A DNA stretch of 64,000 nt from Ardenticatena maritima. GTDB taxonomy: Bacteria > Chloroflexota > Anaerolineae > Ardenticatenales > Ardenticatenaceae. Position numbers and translations under genes: made by a program. A model generated the notes under the pieces. It searched no databases. It was not told where the DNA came from and worked only from the letters and a program-made list of their open reading frames with translations. Shown one piece after another: positions 17,048-25,724 of the stretch (position 1 is the stretch's first letter; each line of letters opens with the position of its first letter). The stretch spans positions 620,001 to 684,000 of the forward strand of contig NZ_LGKN01000004.1 of assembly GCF_001306175.1 (NCBI RefSeq). The letters are read 5' to 3'.

Positions 17048-18180
17048 CAACCAACCTCCTCGGTATGCCGAACGCCTTGGCGAAATCGGGCTTGGTGCTC
17101 GGCAAACGCCTCTTCCACAAATTCACGTATGGCTGTTTTGAAGGCGGTCGTGTCAAAGCGCACTGCATGGCGCCGAATACGGTCAGGGTCAAACGTCATG
17201 CGGTCGAGGCGTTGCACGGCTTCTGCCAGAGCGGCGGGTGTTTGTTCGTGAAAGAATGTTCCGGTCACGCCTTCGATGACCGTATCCAATGCGCCCCCAG
17301 CGGCAAAAGCAATCACGGGACGCCCCGCGGCTTGCGCCTCGATTGGTGCAATGCCAAAGTCTTCTTCGCCGGGGAAGACGAAAGCGCGGCACCCCTGCAC
17401 CCAACGGGGCAATTCTTCATCACTCACGCGCCCCAAAAAGCGAACGGTGGGCCCCGCAATGCGCTCTAACGCTTCCCGATCACGACCATCGCCAATAATC
17501 ACAAGCGGCTTTTGTAATTGCGTGTACGCTTTGACAGCGAGGTCAATGCGCTTGTAGGGGATAAGTCGCGAAACGATCAAATCGTATTCGCCGGGGGGCG
17601 CATCAGTGGCAAAGCGTGATGTTTCCACAGGTGGATAGATAATCACCGAATCGCGGCGATAGAATTTTCGCACACGATGCTGGATAGCCGTCGAAATGCT
17701 GACAAAGCGGTCCACACGATCCGCCGCCACGCGGTCCCATACACGCAACGCACTCAAGAAGGGGGGCAAAACGCGCTTTGCCCAGCCGCCAATCCCTTCA
17801 CGTGCGATGTAGGTGCTGGTATTCCACAAGTAGCGTGTCGGGGTAAGACAATAGCAGATGTGCAACGTTTGCGGTGGGGTGATAATGCCATGGCAAAAAC
17901 CGCTCTTGTTGCTTATGACCACGTCGAAACCGCTGAAATCGAACTGCTCGAACGCCAGCGGATACAACGGCAAAAACGCTTGATGCCGCTTGGTAATCCC
18001 CGGAATGCGGTTGAGGAATGAGGTATGAATCTCCCACTCTCGCATGAGGGACGGCATCGCATCCGGGTCATAGATACTTGTAAAAACCGGCGCTTCTGGA
18101 AAGATTTCTTTGAGCGTGATGAGGACGTTTTCCGCGCCCCCCATTTGATTGAGCCAGTCATGGACGAGTGCAATACGCAT
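17047..18180 (-). CDS. GT4 family glycosyltransferase
   Basis: 377 residues from the ATG at 18180 (MRIALVHDWL); a TTG seven codons upstream is possible. The GT-B fold shows an N-terminal WLNQMGGAENVL loop and the C-terminal donor-site segment: YPPVETSRF, LIPYKRIDLAVKAY, then FVFPGEEDFGIAPIEAQAAG with the GT4 E-x7-E motif. The family transfers sugars from nucleotide donors to lipid-linked acceptors at the cytoplasmic membrane face. It is first in the unit with the Wzz-like, LuxR-like and FnIII-like genes. Confidence 0.92.
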   Translation of the reverse strand: MRIALVHDWLNQMGGAENVLITLKEIFPEAPVFTSIYDPDAMPSLMREWEIHTSFLNRIPGITKRHQAFLPLYPLAFEQFDFSGFDVVISNKSGFCHGIITPPQTLHICYCLTPTRYLWNTSTYIAREGIGGWAKRVLPPFLSALRVWDRVAADRVDRFVSISTAIQHRVRKFYRRDSVIIYPPVETSRFATDAPPGEYDLIVSRLIPYKRIDLAVKAYTQLQKPLVIIGDGRDREALERIAGPTVRFLGRVSDEELPRWVQGCRAFVFPGEEDFGIAPIEAQAAGRPVIAFAAGGALDTVIEGVTGTFFHEQTPAALAEAVQRLDRMTFDPDRIRRHAVRFDTTAFKTAIREFVEEAFAEHQARFRQGVRHTEEVG

Positions 18181-18289
18181 GGATTTCACGCCTTTTGACA
18201 AGATGGTTGACTTTTAGAGACAAGGCAATAATGATGTATTGAACACAAGTCAATCGTTTCTAGCAGTGTATCATACTTTGGTTGATTGA

Positions 18290-18946
18290 ATGAACCGCAA
18301 ACGGGTTTTGGAACGGCTTTTTGAATACCTGTATACCGACCTCTGGTGGTTTTATGACAGCGCCGCCTGGATCGCAAGTGGCGGTCTTTGGTACGAATGG
18401 GTACGTACCGCTGCCCAGTTTGTAGAAACGCCCCCTGTGCTCGAAGTCGGTTTTGGACGTGGGCGCTTATTAGCCTTTTTGCACAGCAAGGGGATTCCCG
18501 TTGTTGGTGTAGACCGCTCCGCACAGATGGTACACGCAGCAGACCGCATGTTGCGCCGCCATCATCGGCACGTACCTCTCGTGCAAGCGGATGGGCGCAC
18601 ACTCCCCTTTCCTGACGCCACATTTGGCACGTTGATCACAACTTTTCCGGCGCCCTATGTGCAAGAAGGCCACACCCAACAAGAATTTGCACGGGTCCTC
18701 CGCCCTGGGGGACGCTGGATTTGCCTGGATGCGGCATTTGGGGCGCACCGCTGGGCGATACGGCTATGGCCGGCAACGCTTGTGTACACATTCGCCGGGT
18801 GGCGCATGCACAACACAAAAGGCGTGATTGATACCTCTATCACGCCCACTTTCGTCAACCTCCATCTTTTCGACTGTCACGTGGAGATCGTCCCTGTTCG
18901 TGAAACCTACGTGCGTCTTTTGCTATGTAAGCGCCGTCTCATCTGA
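18290..18946 (+). CDS. Class I SAM-dependent methyltransferase
   Basis: 218 residues. Motif I is VLEVGFGRGRLLAFL, the acidic motif II is VVGVDRS, and motif III is near VQADGRTLPFPDATF, with LRPGGRWICLD further on. This is the Methyltransf_11 pattern. The substrate may be a lipid, quinone or small molecule and cannot be told. It is divergent from the GT4 operon. Its 3' end overlaps the convergent ccmD-like reading frame by 24 nt (18923-18946), so the two coding regions are antisense at their ends. Confidence 0.9.
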   Translation: MNRKRVLERLFEYLYTDLWWFYDSAAWIASGGLWYEWVRTAAQFVETPPVLEVGFGRGRLLAFLHSKGIPVVGVDRSAQMVHAADRMLRRHHRHVPLVQADGRTLPFPDATFGTLITTFPAPYVQEGHTQQEFARVLRPGGRWICLDAAFGAHRWAIRLWPATLVYTFAGWRMHNTKGVIDTSITPTFVNLHLFDCHVEIVPVRETYVRLLLCKRRLI

Positions 18947-19075
18947 ACGCATCTCACGCTCTATGTCCAACTCGCGCTCGACGAAACGTTCACGCTGGCG
19001 CAGGCTCCACCAGTAGATGAGATACACAAGCCCCATCGCCAAATAGCCGCCGAACAAATATTCCGCGTTGGTCAC
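18923..19075 (-). CDS. ccmD: CcmD-like small membrane protein
   Basis: 50 residues. The GTG at 19075 sits in a GTGA overlap with the ccmC stop and is preceded by GGAGGAAGGAGG. The sequence starts MTNAEYLFGGYLAMGLVYLI (one transmembrane helix), then WWSLRQRERFVERELDIE, a charged helix. That is the usual CcmD plan of one helix plus a basic or charged tail. CcmD assists release of holo-CcmE in system I cytochrome c maturation. Identification rests on position after ccmC and on topology, since the family is poorly conserved. The gene end is antisense to the methyltransferase end. Confidence 0.75.
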   Translation of the reverse strand: MTNAEYLFGGYLAMGLVYLIYWWSLRQRERFVERELDIEREMRSDETALT

Positions 19076-19824
19076 GGCGTCCCTCCTTCCTCGCGCAGAC
19101 GCGCCAATTCGGCGCGTGCCATCTCCAAACGAGCACGGCGCACCAAAAAGTACGCAAAGAGCAGAAGCACTGCCACCATGCAGACCATCAAGGTGATTTC
19201 CATGGACTGCGTCAACGCCAAATCCCCTTGCGCCGTCTCGGCGGATTCTCCGCCAAACAAAACCGGGTGGATGGTGCGGTCAATCCAGCGCGTGCTGAAC
19301 CAGACCAACGGGATATTGACAAACCCCACAATGCCCATCACTGCGGCAAAGCGGGCACGGCGTTCCGGGTCGTCAATGGCTTGGCGGAGCATCATGTACG
19401 CAATGTAGGTCAACATCATGATGGTCACACTCGTCAGGCGGGCATCCCATGTCCACCAGACATTCCAGACGGGGCGCGCCCAAAACATGCCTCCTAAAAT
19501 CCCCGCCAACGAGAACACAATGCCCGTCTCTGCACCAGCCACCGCCCACATATCGCGTTCCGCTGAGCGTTCGACAAGGTAGGCGATACTGGCAACAAAC
19601 GTCACAAAAAAGCCTGCAAAGCCGGCGATAGCGGCAGGCATATGGAAGAAGAAAAGTCGGTACACATCCCCCATCGTGGCTTCGGTTGGCGCATAGAAAA
19701 ATGCCATCCCCAGGCCAACCAGCACAAAAACAAGACTCAACCACCCCAGGCGTGTTTGCCAGACGCTCAATGATTCCAACGCCGCAGTATGTGGACTAGT
19801 TGTTTTCGCAACTTTGACGGTCAT
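19072..19824 (-). CDS. ccmC: Cytochrome c maturation heme-handling protein CcmC
   Basis: 250 residues with six transmembrane helices. It carries the heme-handling WWD motif as WNVWWTWDARLTS and flanking conserved histidines (FFFHMPAA and TIHPVLF). CcmC presents heme to CcmE at the outer membrane face. It lies 27 nt after a histidine kinase gene and overlaps ccmD. ccmA, ccmB, ccmE and ccmF are not in the window, so the pathway must be completed elsewhere. CcsA is the alternative; the size and the paired ccmD favour CcmC. Confidence 0.9.
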   Translation of the reverse strand: MTVKVAKTTSPHTAALESLSVWQTRLGWLSLVFVLVGLGMAFFYAPTEATMGDVYRLFFFHMPAAIAGFAGFFVTFVASIAYLVERSAERDMWAVAGAETGIVFSLAGILGGMFWARPVWNVWWTWDARLTSVTIMMLTYIAYMMLRQAIDDPERRARFAAVMGIVGFVNIPLVWFSTRWIDRTIHPVLFGGESAETAQGDLALTQSMEITLMVCMVAVLLLFAYFLVRRARLEMARAELARLREEGGTP

Positions 19825-19851
19825 ATCGCTTTTTCGTTTCCTTTTTGTTTA

Positions 19852-21318
19852 TCAGGCTGACGCATGTTGTGCGGATTCTTGTGTTGATTGATGCCCCATG
19901 TTCATGGGCAAACGCACGGTGAACGTTGTGCCTTTGTCGCCACTTTCAACTGCAATTTCACCGCCATGCGCCTGGACAATCTCGCGCGCAATTGCCAAAC
20001 CAAGCCCAACACCACCACCACTACGCGCCTGGTCGGCACGATAGAAACGGTCGAAAATATGCGGCAAGTCTTGCGCGGCAATGCCAGGCCCATTATCCAT
20101 CACTTGAATTTCAATCCACCAGCGCCCCAGGTCACCGCCGGCGCCATCTTGGGCCACACCGCGGACACCACCCAGTTTACCAATCAAGCGCACTTCCGGC
20201 GCATCAGGAGATTGTTGCGCATACTTGAACGCATTATCCAGCAAGTTTGTCAATACTTGTTCCAGGCGGTCGGGGTCGCCAATGATAGGAAGCGCTTTGC
20301 GCGGATGGCGCACTTTGAATTTGATGCCTTCGGCTTCAGCACGAGACGCATAAATATCCTTCAAGCGCTGGATGATCTCGTTCAAGTCCACATCACGCCG
20401 CGCCATGATAAAGCGTCCCGATTCAATACGCGCCAGGTCGAGCAAGTCTTGCACCAGGCGCGAGAGGCGTGACGCTTCTTCATGAATAATTGCCGCCACA
20501 CGCTGCTGCTGCGCCGGGGGAACCGTCCCATCCATCAACGCTTCGGAGAACCCTTGAATGCTCGTCAATGGGGTACGCAAGTCGTGGCTGACATTTGCCA
20601 GGAAGTCGCGCTGTGTATCACGCGCTACATTGACTTCATCAATCATCGTGTTGAAAGCCCGCGCCAGTTGGGCAATTTCATCATCGCCGCTCGTATCCAC
20701 TTCAGCTCGCGCACTAAAATCACCGGCGGCAATACGCTTGGCGGCTTCGGTGATTTTGCCCAGCGGCTCGGTAATGCGGCGCGAGAAGTACCAGCCAACC
20801 GCCCAGGAAACCAGAACCGCCACTGCCATCGCGCCCAAAAGGCCGGGCAACAGCTCTATCCAGCTATTGAGCAAGCTGCTGCGCGGCACAGCCAATAAGA
20901 CCACGTTGTTGGCCTCGCTACCGCCAATGGGGATAGGCGCCAGGAGCAAATCCTCGCCATTGCCGCGATACGAAAAAACAGAATCGGTGCGCAAAGCGGC
21001 GGCAATACTCGCCGGATCGCCCAAAGAAGCGCCTTCCAGCGTGTCGCCCGTATCGGCGACCACTTGCCCCTCGCGATTGATGACCAACAAGCGCAAACCG
21101 TGTTGCTCAGCAAGGGCACGCAATTCGCGCGCAGCCAGCGAACGATTAGGCGCATTGCGCAAGACAACCGCCGCTTGCCTCGCCATGCTCTGCAATGTGG
21201 TGCGTGCCGTGCGTTCTTGCTGAACACGCAGCACAAAGGCCCCGGCAGTGCCTGCCAGCAATGTGGCAATCAACGCAATGATGAGATAACTGGTCGTTAA
21301 GCGCTTTTGGAGTTTCAT
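19852..21318 (-). CDS. HAMP-containing sensor histidine kinase
   Basis: 488 residues. Two transmembrane helices (about 10-30 and 160-182) flank an extracytoplasmic sensor domain. HAMP follows (RRITEPLGKITEAAKRIAAG), then HisKA with FLANVSHDLRTPL (His about 245) and HATPase_c with NLLDNAFKYA, DNGPGI and GLGLAIAREI. The layout resembles PhoR/BaeS. A 4-nt ATGA overlap with the OmpR-type regulator upstream makes the two a cognate pair. ccmC follows 27 nt downstream, so the unit may extend into cytochrome maturation. Confidence 0.94.
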   Translation of the reverse strand: MKLQKRLTTSYLIIALIATLLAGTAGAFVLRVQQERTARTTLQSMARQAAVVLRNAPNRSLAARELRALAEQHGLRLLVINREGQVVADTGDTLEGASLGDPASIAAALRTDSVFSYRGNGEDLLLAPIPIGGSEANNVVLLAVPRSSLLNSWIELLPGLLGAMAVAVLVSWAVGWYFSRRITEPLGKITEAAKRIAAGDFSARAEVDTSGDDEIAQLARAFNTMIDEVNVARDTQRDFLANVSHDLRTPLTSIQGFSEALMDGTVPPAQQQRVAAIIHEEASRLSRLVQDLLDLARIESGRFIMARRDVDLNEIIQRLKDIYASRAEAEGIKFKVRHPRKALPIIGDPDRLEQVLTNLLDNAFKYAQQSPDAPEVRLIGKLGGVRGVAQDGAGGDLGRWWIEIQVMDNGPGIAAQDLPHIFDRFYRADQARSGGGVGLGLAIAREIVQAHGGEIAVESGDKGTTFTVRLPMNMGHQSTQESAQHASA

Positions 21319-22007
21319 ACCTCTTCCACCAATTTGTACCCGATTCCCCAGACGGTTTCGACTTTGACGCCACTCTCTTCGAGTTTGTCACGAAGAGAAG
21401 CGACGTGAACATCCACCGTACGCGTCTCGCCAACGTAATCGTAGCCCCACACCCGGTTGAGTATCTGCTCACGGCTGAGCACTTGTCCGGGGTGGCGCAA
21501 AAACGTTTCCAGCAAATCGAACTCTTTCGGGCGTAAATAAACTTGCTCTTTTCCGATAAACACCTCACGGCGCTTCGGGAACAACCGCACGCGCCCTAAT
21601 GCTAACGGCACCTCGCGCGTTTGGTCTGATGAGCCCTCTGTTCCCCCAACACGCCGCAACACGGCTTTTACGCGCGCCACCAATTCACGCGGATTGAATG
21701 GCTTGGTGACATAATCATCAGCCCCTAACTCCAAGCCCAAAATCTTGTCAATATCATCACCACGCGCCGTCAGCAGAATAATGGGAACACGGTTGCCATC
21801 TTGCCGCAATTGTCGGCAGACGCTCAACCCATCCAACTCCGGCAACATGACATCCAACACAACCAAATCCGGCTCGATTTCAGCCACTTTCCGTAACGCT
21901 TCTACACCATCAGCAGCGTAGGCGACATCAAAGCCTTCTTGTTCCAGGTACAACCGCACCAGTTCAAAGATATGCTGCTCGTCGTCAACAACCAAAATGG
22001 TGCTCAT
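21315..22007 (-). CDS. OmpR/PhoB-family response regulator
   Basis: 230 residues. The receiver has VVDDE, phospho-acceptor Asp52 in VLDVMLP and the KPF lysine near residue 102. The winged-helix DNA-binding domain follows (LRPKEFDLLETFLRHPGQV, TRTVDVHVASLRDKLE, then the GIGYKL wing). The start overlaps the stop of the cNMP-patatin gene by 4 nt and its own stop overlaps the kinase start by 4 nt, so all three are translationally coupled. Targets are unknown. Confidence 0.95.
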   Translation of the reverse strand: MSTILVVDDEQHIFELVRLYLEQEGFDVAYAADGVEALRKVAEIEPDLVVLDVMLPELDGLSVCRQLRQDGNRVPIILLTARGDDIDKILGLELGADDYVTKPFNPRELVARVKAVLRRVGGTEGSSDQTREVPLALGRVRLFPKRREVFIGKEQVYLRPKEFDLLETFLRHPGQVLSREQILNRVWGYDYVGETRTVDVHVASLRDKLEESGVKVETVWGIGYKLVEEV

Positions 22008-23698
22008 CGCGCTTTTTCGATGACTTTCTGGCGAATATCCACGCGAGCGCCCGCACGACGTTCGCTCAACAAGCGCTTGATATCATCAACAAATTTTTCA
22101 GCCGCCACACGCCCACGCTCAACGATGGGCTTCCATTCTTTGTAGTTCATCCCATCAACGTCGGTAACGTCCGGCTGGATGAGCACATCTACATTGCTCA
22201 TGCGGCTTTCAACAATACCCGCCTCCATAATTTCCTGAACACCCAACACAATGTTCAACACATTGGGCAACCGACCGCTTTGCAAAATTTCTTTGCGGTG
22301 GGCGCGTTCGGTCAGGTTCACAATCACACTCGAGGCGATGATGATATTCACATCGTTTTCAAGCGTACTGGCAGGGACAGGGTTGACGGCACCACCGTCA
22401 ATCAAATAGCGTCCATCCACATATGCGGGCTGAAAAATGCCCATGATGCTGGTACTCGCACGCACTGCATCCGCCAGAGGACCTTCGGTGAAGATGACTT
22501 CTTCCCCTGTGACAAGGTCTGCCGCCACCACTTTGAGCGGGATTTCCAAGTCTTCGATATTGGCGTTCCCAAACCATTTTTCGGCAAGGTAGCGGCGCAT
22601 TTTTTCGCCTTTGAGAATGCCGGTACGGAACGGAAAAGCAAAGTCATACAAGCCGAAGCGGAAACTGGTGGCTTTGGGGAGATGCGAAACAAATTGATAG
22701 AGATACTCGATGGAAGGGCGGTAGGCGTACAAACCGCCAATCAGCGCCCCCATGCTCGTCCCCGCAATGTAGTCAATGGGGATGTTGTTTTCACGCAAGA
22801 CTTCCAACACCCCCACGTGCGCCAATCCGCGCGAATTACCGGCGCTGAGGGCAATCCCCACCAACTTGCGCGCGACACGTCGCGCCGCGCGATCGACATC
22901 CTTGCGGCTTGGTTGCACATGCCAATAATTCTGCCGCCCATACCGCCGCAACCAGGTGGTGCTGTGATGGTCCACTTCGATAATAACTTCCCCAAGTTCA
23001 GCGGCTTTCCTCGCCAACGGAGTTTGGCGAGTGCGAATCACCATGACAATGCGGTTGTACTCATCCACCTCTTGACCGAGGAACTCGGCTAACTCCTCAG
23101 GACGTGCATCCCATGGAAAATGGTGAACATCCACATCGGGCGGCATGTCGGGCAAAGATGGACGCAAGCCGCCAATATCCACCACCAACACACGGTCGCC
23201 CGTGACGGCTTTCAAGCGTTCAACAAAGAAAGGAATATGCTGCCCTGTGATGGTAATGAGGTTGGTTTCGTCAATCTCAATGGGCTGTTGAATGGTTTTG
23301 CTCAGGCGGCGGCTGAGTTCCTTGCTGATATTGATGGCGATTTGTGGGTATTCTTGCAAGAGGTCGTCAAGGTCGCGTTTGTGCAGTTCCCAAATCTCAG
23401 CATCAATCGCCACCCGCACCGTTGCTGAGCGCCGCTCGCCCAACAACAGCGCCATTTCGCCAAAGAACGAACCGGGTCCCAAATGGGCCAGAACGCCGCC
23501 AGTTGGCTCACCTTCCCTGTCGGCTAATACTTGCACCTGGCCGCTTTCAATCACAAACATGGATTCGCCCGGTGCTCCGGCAGGGAACACAATGTCGCCT
23601 TTTTTGTAGCGGCGGAGTTTCATCCGCTTTTGGATAGCGGATAAGGCTTCCTGATCAAGCCCCTGGAAAAATGGTACTCGGCGCAGATTCTGGTTCAT
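22004..23698 (-). CDS. cNMP-binding patatin-like phospholipase (NTE family)
   Basis: 564 residues. The N-terminal cyclic-nucleotide-binding domain (about 1-140) includes GSFFGEMALL and RSATVRV. A patatin-like hydrolase follows after a linker. Its oxyanion loop lies in SAGNSRGLAHVG, the nucleophile Ser315 in GTSMG, and the catalytic Asp434 in LIDGGAVNP. This matches bacterial NTE-like lysophospholipases. Fusion to a cNMP domain suggests activity gated by a cyclic nucleotide. It is followed by a coupled OmpR two-component pair. A paralogue lies immediately upstream. A class III adenylate cyclase at 5094-6197 is a possible source of ligand, by inference. Confidence 0.93.
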   Translation of the reverse strand: MNQNLRRVPFFQGLDQEALSAIQKRMKLRRYKKGDIVFPAGAPGESMFVIESGQVQVLADREGEPTGGVLAHLGPGSFFGEMALLLGERRSATVRVAIDAEIWELHKRDLDDLLQEYPQIAINISKELSRRLSKTIQQPIEIDETNLITITGQHIPFFVERLKAVTGDRVLVVDIGGLRPSLPDMPPDVDVHHFPWDARPEELAEFLGQEVDEYNRIVMVIRTRQTPLARKAAELGEVIIEVDHHSTTWLRRYGRQNYWHVQPSRKDVDRAARRVARKLVGIALSAGNSRGLAHVGVLEVLRENNIPIDYIAGTSMGALIGGLYAYRPSIEYLYQFVSHLPKATSFRFGLYDFAFPFRTGILKGEKMRRYLAEKWFGNANIEDLEIPLKVVAADLVTGEEVIFTEGPLADAVRASTSIMGIFQPAYVDGRYLIDGGAVNPVPASTLENDVNIIIASSVIVNLTERAHRKEILQSGRLPNVLNIVLGVQEIMEAGIVESRMSNVDVLIQPDVTDVDGMNYKEWKPIVERGRVAAEKFVDDIKRLLSERRAGARVDIRQKVIEKAR

Positions 23699-23765
23699 CG
23701 AGTTCCTCGTATTGGGAAACCGGTTGTTTGGCGCTCAAGTATAATACAAAAGTTTGATACTTTTG

Positions 23766-23792
23766 AAAAAAGCGCACGCGCCTTTCGCTTTT
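23766..23792 (-). terminator. Intrinsic terminator between the patatin paralogues
   Basis: AAAAGCG (23768-23774) pairs with CGCTTTT (23786-23792), with a T run on the minus strand. Just beyond it is a second inverted repeat, CAAAAGT-N5-ACTTTTG, at about 23748-23766, near where the downstream gene's promoter should lie. Confidence 0.6.
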
Positions 23793-23836
23793 CTACCTAT
23801 GCCAACACCCGTTTGTGATGGATAAAAGTCCCATTT

Positions 23837-25537
23837 TTACGAAAGAACCGATAACAGCGGCACAGCAACTTGTGGGTAGAGCAAGCGCTGAATGGACTCC
23901 ACCGAAGATTCAGCTGCCTGACGCCCCCGCGCAATCAATTCCTCCCACCGGTCGTATTCAAACCCGCCAATATCGCTCACGTGAGGACGCAAGAGCAGAT
24001 CGGCGCTGTGCTGTGTCTGGTGCTCTAGCATGACCGCCCCCATGATTTCCTGCACCCCCATGATAATGTTGACCAAGCCCGGCACACGCCCGGCACGCGC
24101 AATCGCGCGGCGGGTACGGCGTTCCGATAAGCTGGGGATTGTGCTGACAACAATCAGGATATCCACTTCATGCTCGATAACGGAGATGGGAATGGGGTTG
24201 ACTGCGGCGCCATCCACCAGATACCGCCCGTTGTAGAAGAAAGGTTGGAAGATGCCCGGAATACACGCGCTCGCCCAAACCGCTTCGGTCACCGGACCAG
24301 TATGGAAGACGACTTCTTGCCCGGTGACAAGGTCGGTGGCGACCACATAGAGCCGCCGTTGAAGGTCGCGGAAGGTTTTGTGGTGAAACCATTGTTCGGC
24401 AAGATAGCGCCGTGCTTTTGCGCCTTTGATGAACCCGTGCCGCGGCCACCACGCAATATCGTACAATCCAGAGCGCCAGCTGGTTGCCCAGGGAAGATGC
24501 GCAGCAAATGTCTGTAATCCCTCGGCGTCGTAGCCGGCGGCGTAAAGCGCCCCCACCAATGCGCCCATACTCGTCCCGGCAATCACATCCACCGGCACGC
24601 CGACTTCTTCCAGCACTTGAATAACGCCAATATGCGCCAATCCCCGCGCATTTCCCGAACTGAGCACCAGCCCCACGGTTTTGTGCGCCAGTTTTCGCGC
24701 CATGTAATCCACTGCACGCGGTTCAGCCAGTGCATGCCAGTAGACGCCCCCCGCCAAGGAAGAGACCCAATGTGTGACTGGCGTACCCAACTCAATCACG
24801 ACATCGGCTTGCCCAACGGCGGTACGGTTCAACAGGGTGTCGGACGGGGAGATGAACATGATGATACGATCGTAATCCGCGGCGTTGTCACTCAGAAAGA
24901 TGGGGAGCGCTAGCGGGTTTTCCTGTTGCCATGTGTACCATTCCACCCGGTTGGAAAGTCTCCACTGCTCCGGCTGCCAGTCGGCACGGGTCGCATCCAC
25001 CAACAACAGGCGTTCAGCGCTCACCTCTTCAAATCGCTGGATGAACGCCATAGCCGTCGGTTCATCCGCCAGCAGTGCCACCAGCCGCCACACACGATTG
25101 ATGGATTCACCGTGAATGGTTCGGCGAAGCCGCAAACTCAATTCGCGGCTCATGTTGATGGCAATCACGGGGTGTTCTTCAAGCAACGTTTCGAGGTCTT
25201 CTTTATGCAACTGCAAGAGAACGGCATCAATGACCACACGTACCGTTGCGGAGCGAGTCCCCCCTAACAACAACGCGACTTCGCCAAAAAACGAGCCAGG
25301 CCCCAAACGCGCGAGCACATTCTCCTTGCCGTCTTCTTGTTGCGCGACGACTTCGACTTGCCCGGATTCAATGAAGTACATGGCGTCGCCCGGTTCACCT
25401 TGCAAAAAGACGACATCGCCTTTCTGGTAGGACACGCGACGCAAACGCCGCGCCATTGCCGTGAGTGTTTGTTCCGGCAAGAGGCTAAAGAATGGGACGC
25501 GTCGCAAGTTCAACGCCATGTCGGGTTTGGTCACCAT
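23837..25537 (-). CDS. cNMP-binding patatin-like phospholipase, paralogue 2
   Basis: 566 residues; GGGAG lies 7 nt before the ATG. It has the same architecture as the next gene: cNMP-binding domain with GSFFGEVALL and RSATVRV, then a patatin domain with SSGNARGLAHIG, nucleophile Ser323 in GTSMG and Asp442 in LVDGAAVNP. The two proteins align over their whole length with identical blocks (LRRVPFF, IAINMSREL versus IAINISKEL). They are tandem duplicates that have diverged, mostly in the middle linker. Each has its own terminator region, so they may be controlled separately. Confidence 0.93.
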   Translation of the reverse strand: MVTKPDMALNLRRVPFFSLLPEQTLTAMARRLRRVSYQKGDVVFLQGEPGDAMYFIESGQVEVVAQQEDGKENVLARLGPGSFFGEVALLLGGTRSATVRVVIDAVLLQLHKEDLETLLEEHPVIAINMSRELSLRLRRTIHGESINRVWRLVALLADEPTAMAFIQRFEEVSAERLLLVDATRADWQPEQWRLSNRVEWYTWQQENPLALPIFLSDNAADYDRIIMFISPSDTLLNRTAVGQADVVIELGTPVTHWVSSLAGGVYWHALAEPRAVDYMARKLAHKTVGLVLSSGNARGLAHIGVIQVLEEVGVPVDVIAGTSMGALVGALYAAGYDAEGLQTFAAHLPWATSWRSGLYDIAWWPRHGFIKGAKARRYLAEQWFHHKTFRDLQRRLYVVATDLVTGQEVVFHTGPVTEAVWASACIPGIFQPFFYNGRYLVDGAAVNPIPISVIEHEVDILIVVSTIPSLSERRTRRAIARAGRVPGLVNIIMGVQEIMGAVMLEHQTQHSADLLLRPHVSDIGGFEYDRWEELIARGRQAAESSVESIQRLLYPQVAVPLLSVLS

Positions 25538-25676
25538 GGTTCACTCCCAGCACCAGTTGGTCGGCTTGTGCCACATTGAGGGTAAGGGGGGCAGATGAAG
25601 GGTGTATGAAGCGCTTCAAAGAAGCACGTGGAGTTTTTTTCAATGAAGGGCGCTTTATCCGCGAACCGCAACAAAA

Positions 25677-25704
25677 AAGGCGAGCACTGAAACGTGCTCG
25701 CCTT
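25677..25704 (-). terminator. Intrinsic terminator of trpB2
   Basis: Perfect 11-bp stem AAGGCGAGCAC (25677-25687) with GTGCTCGCCTT (25694-25704), followed by TTTTTT on the minus strand. Confidence 0.9.
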
Positions 25705-25724
25705 GACGCTCGGAGCAAATCTGC

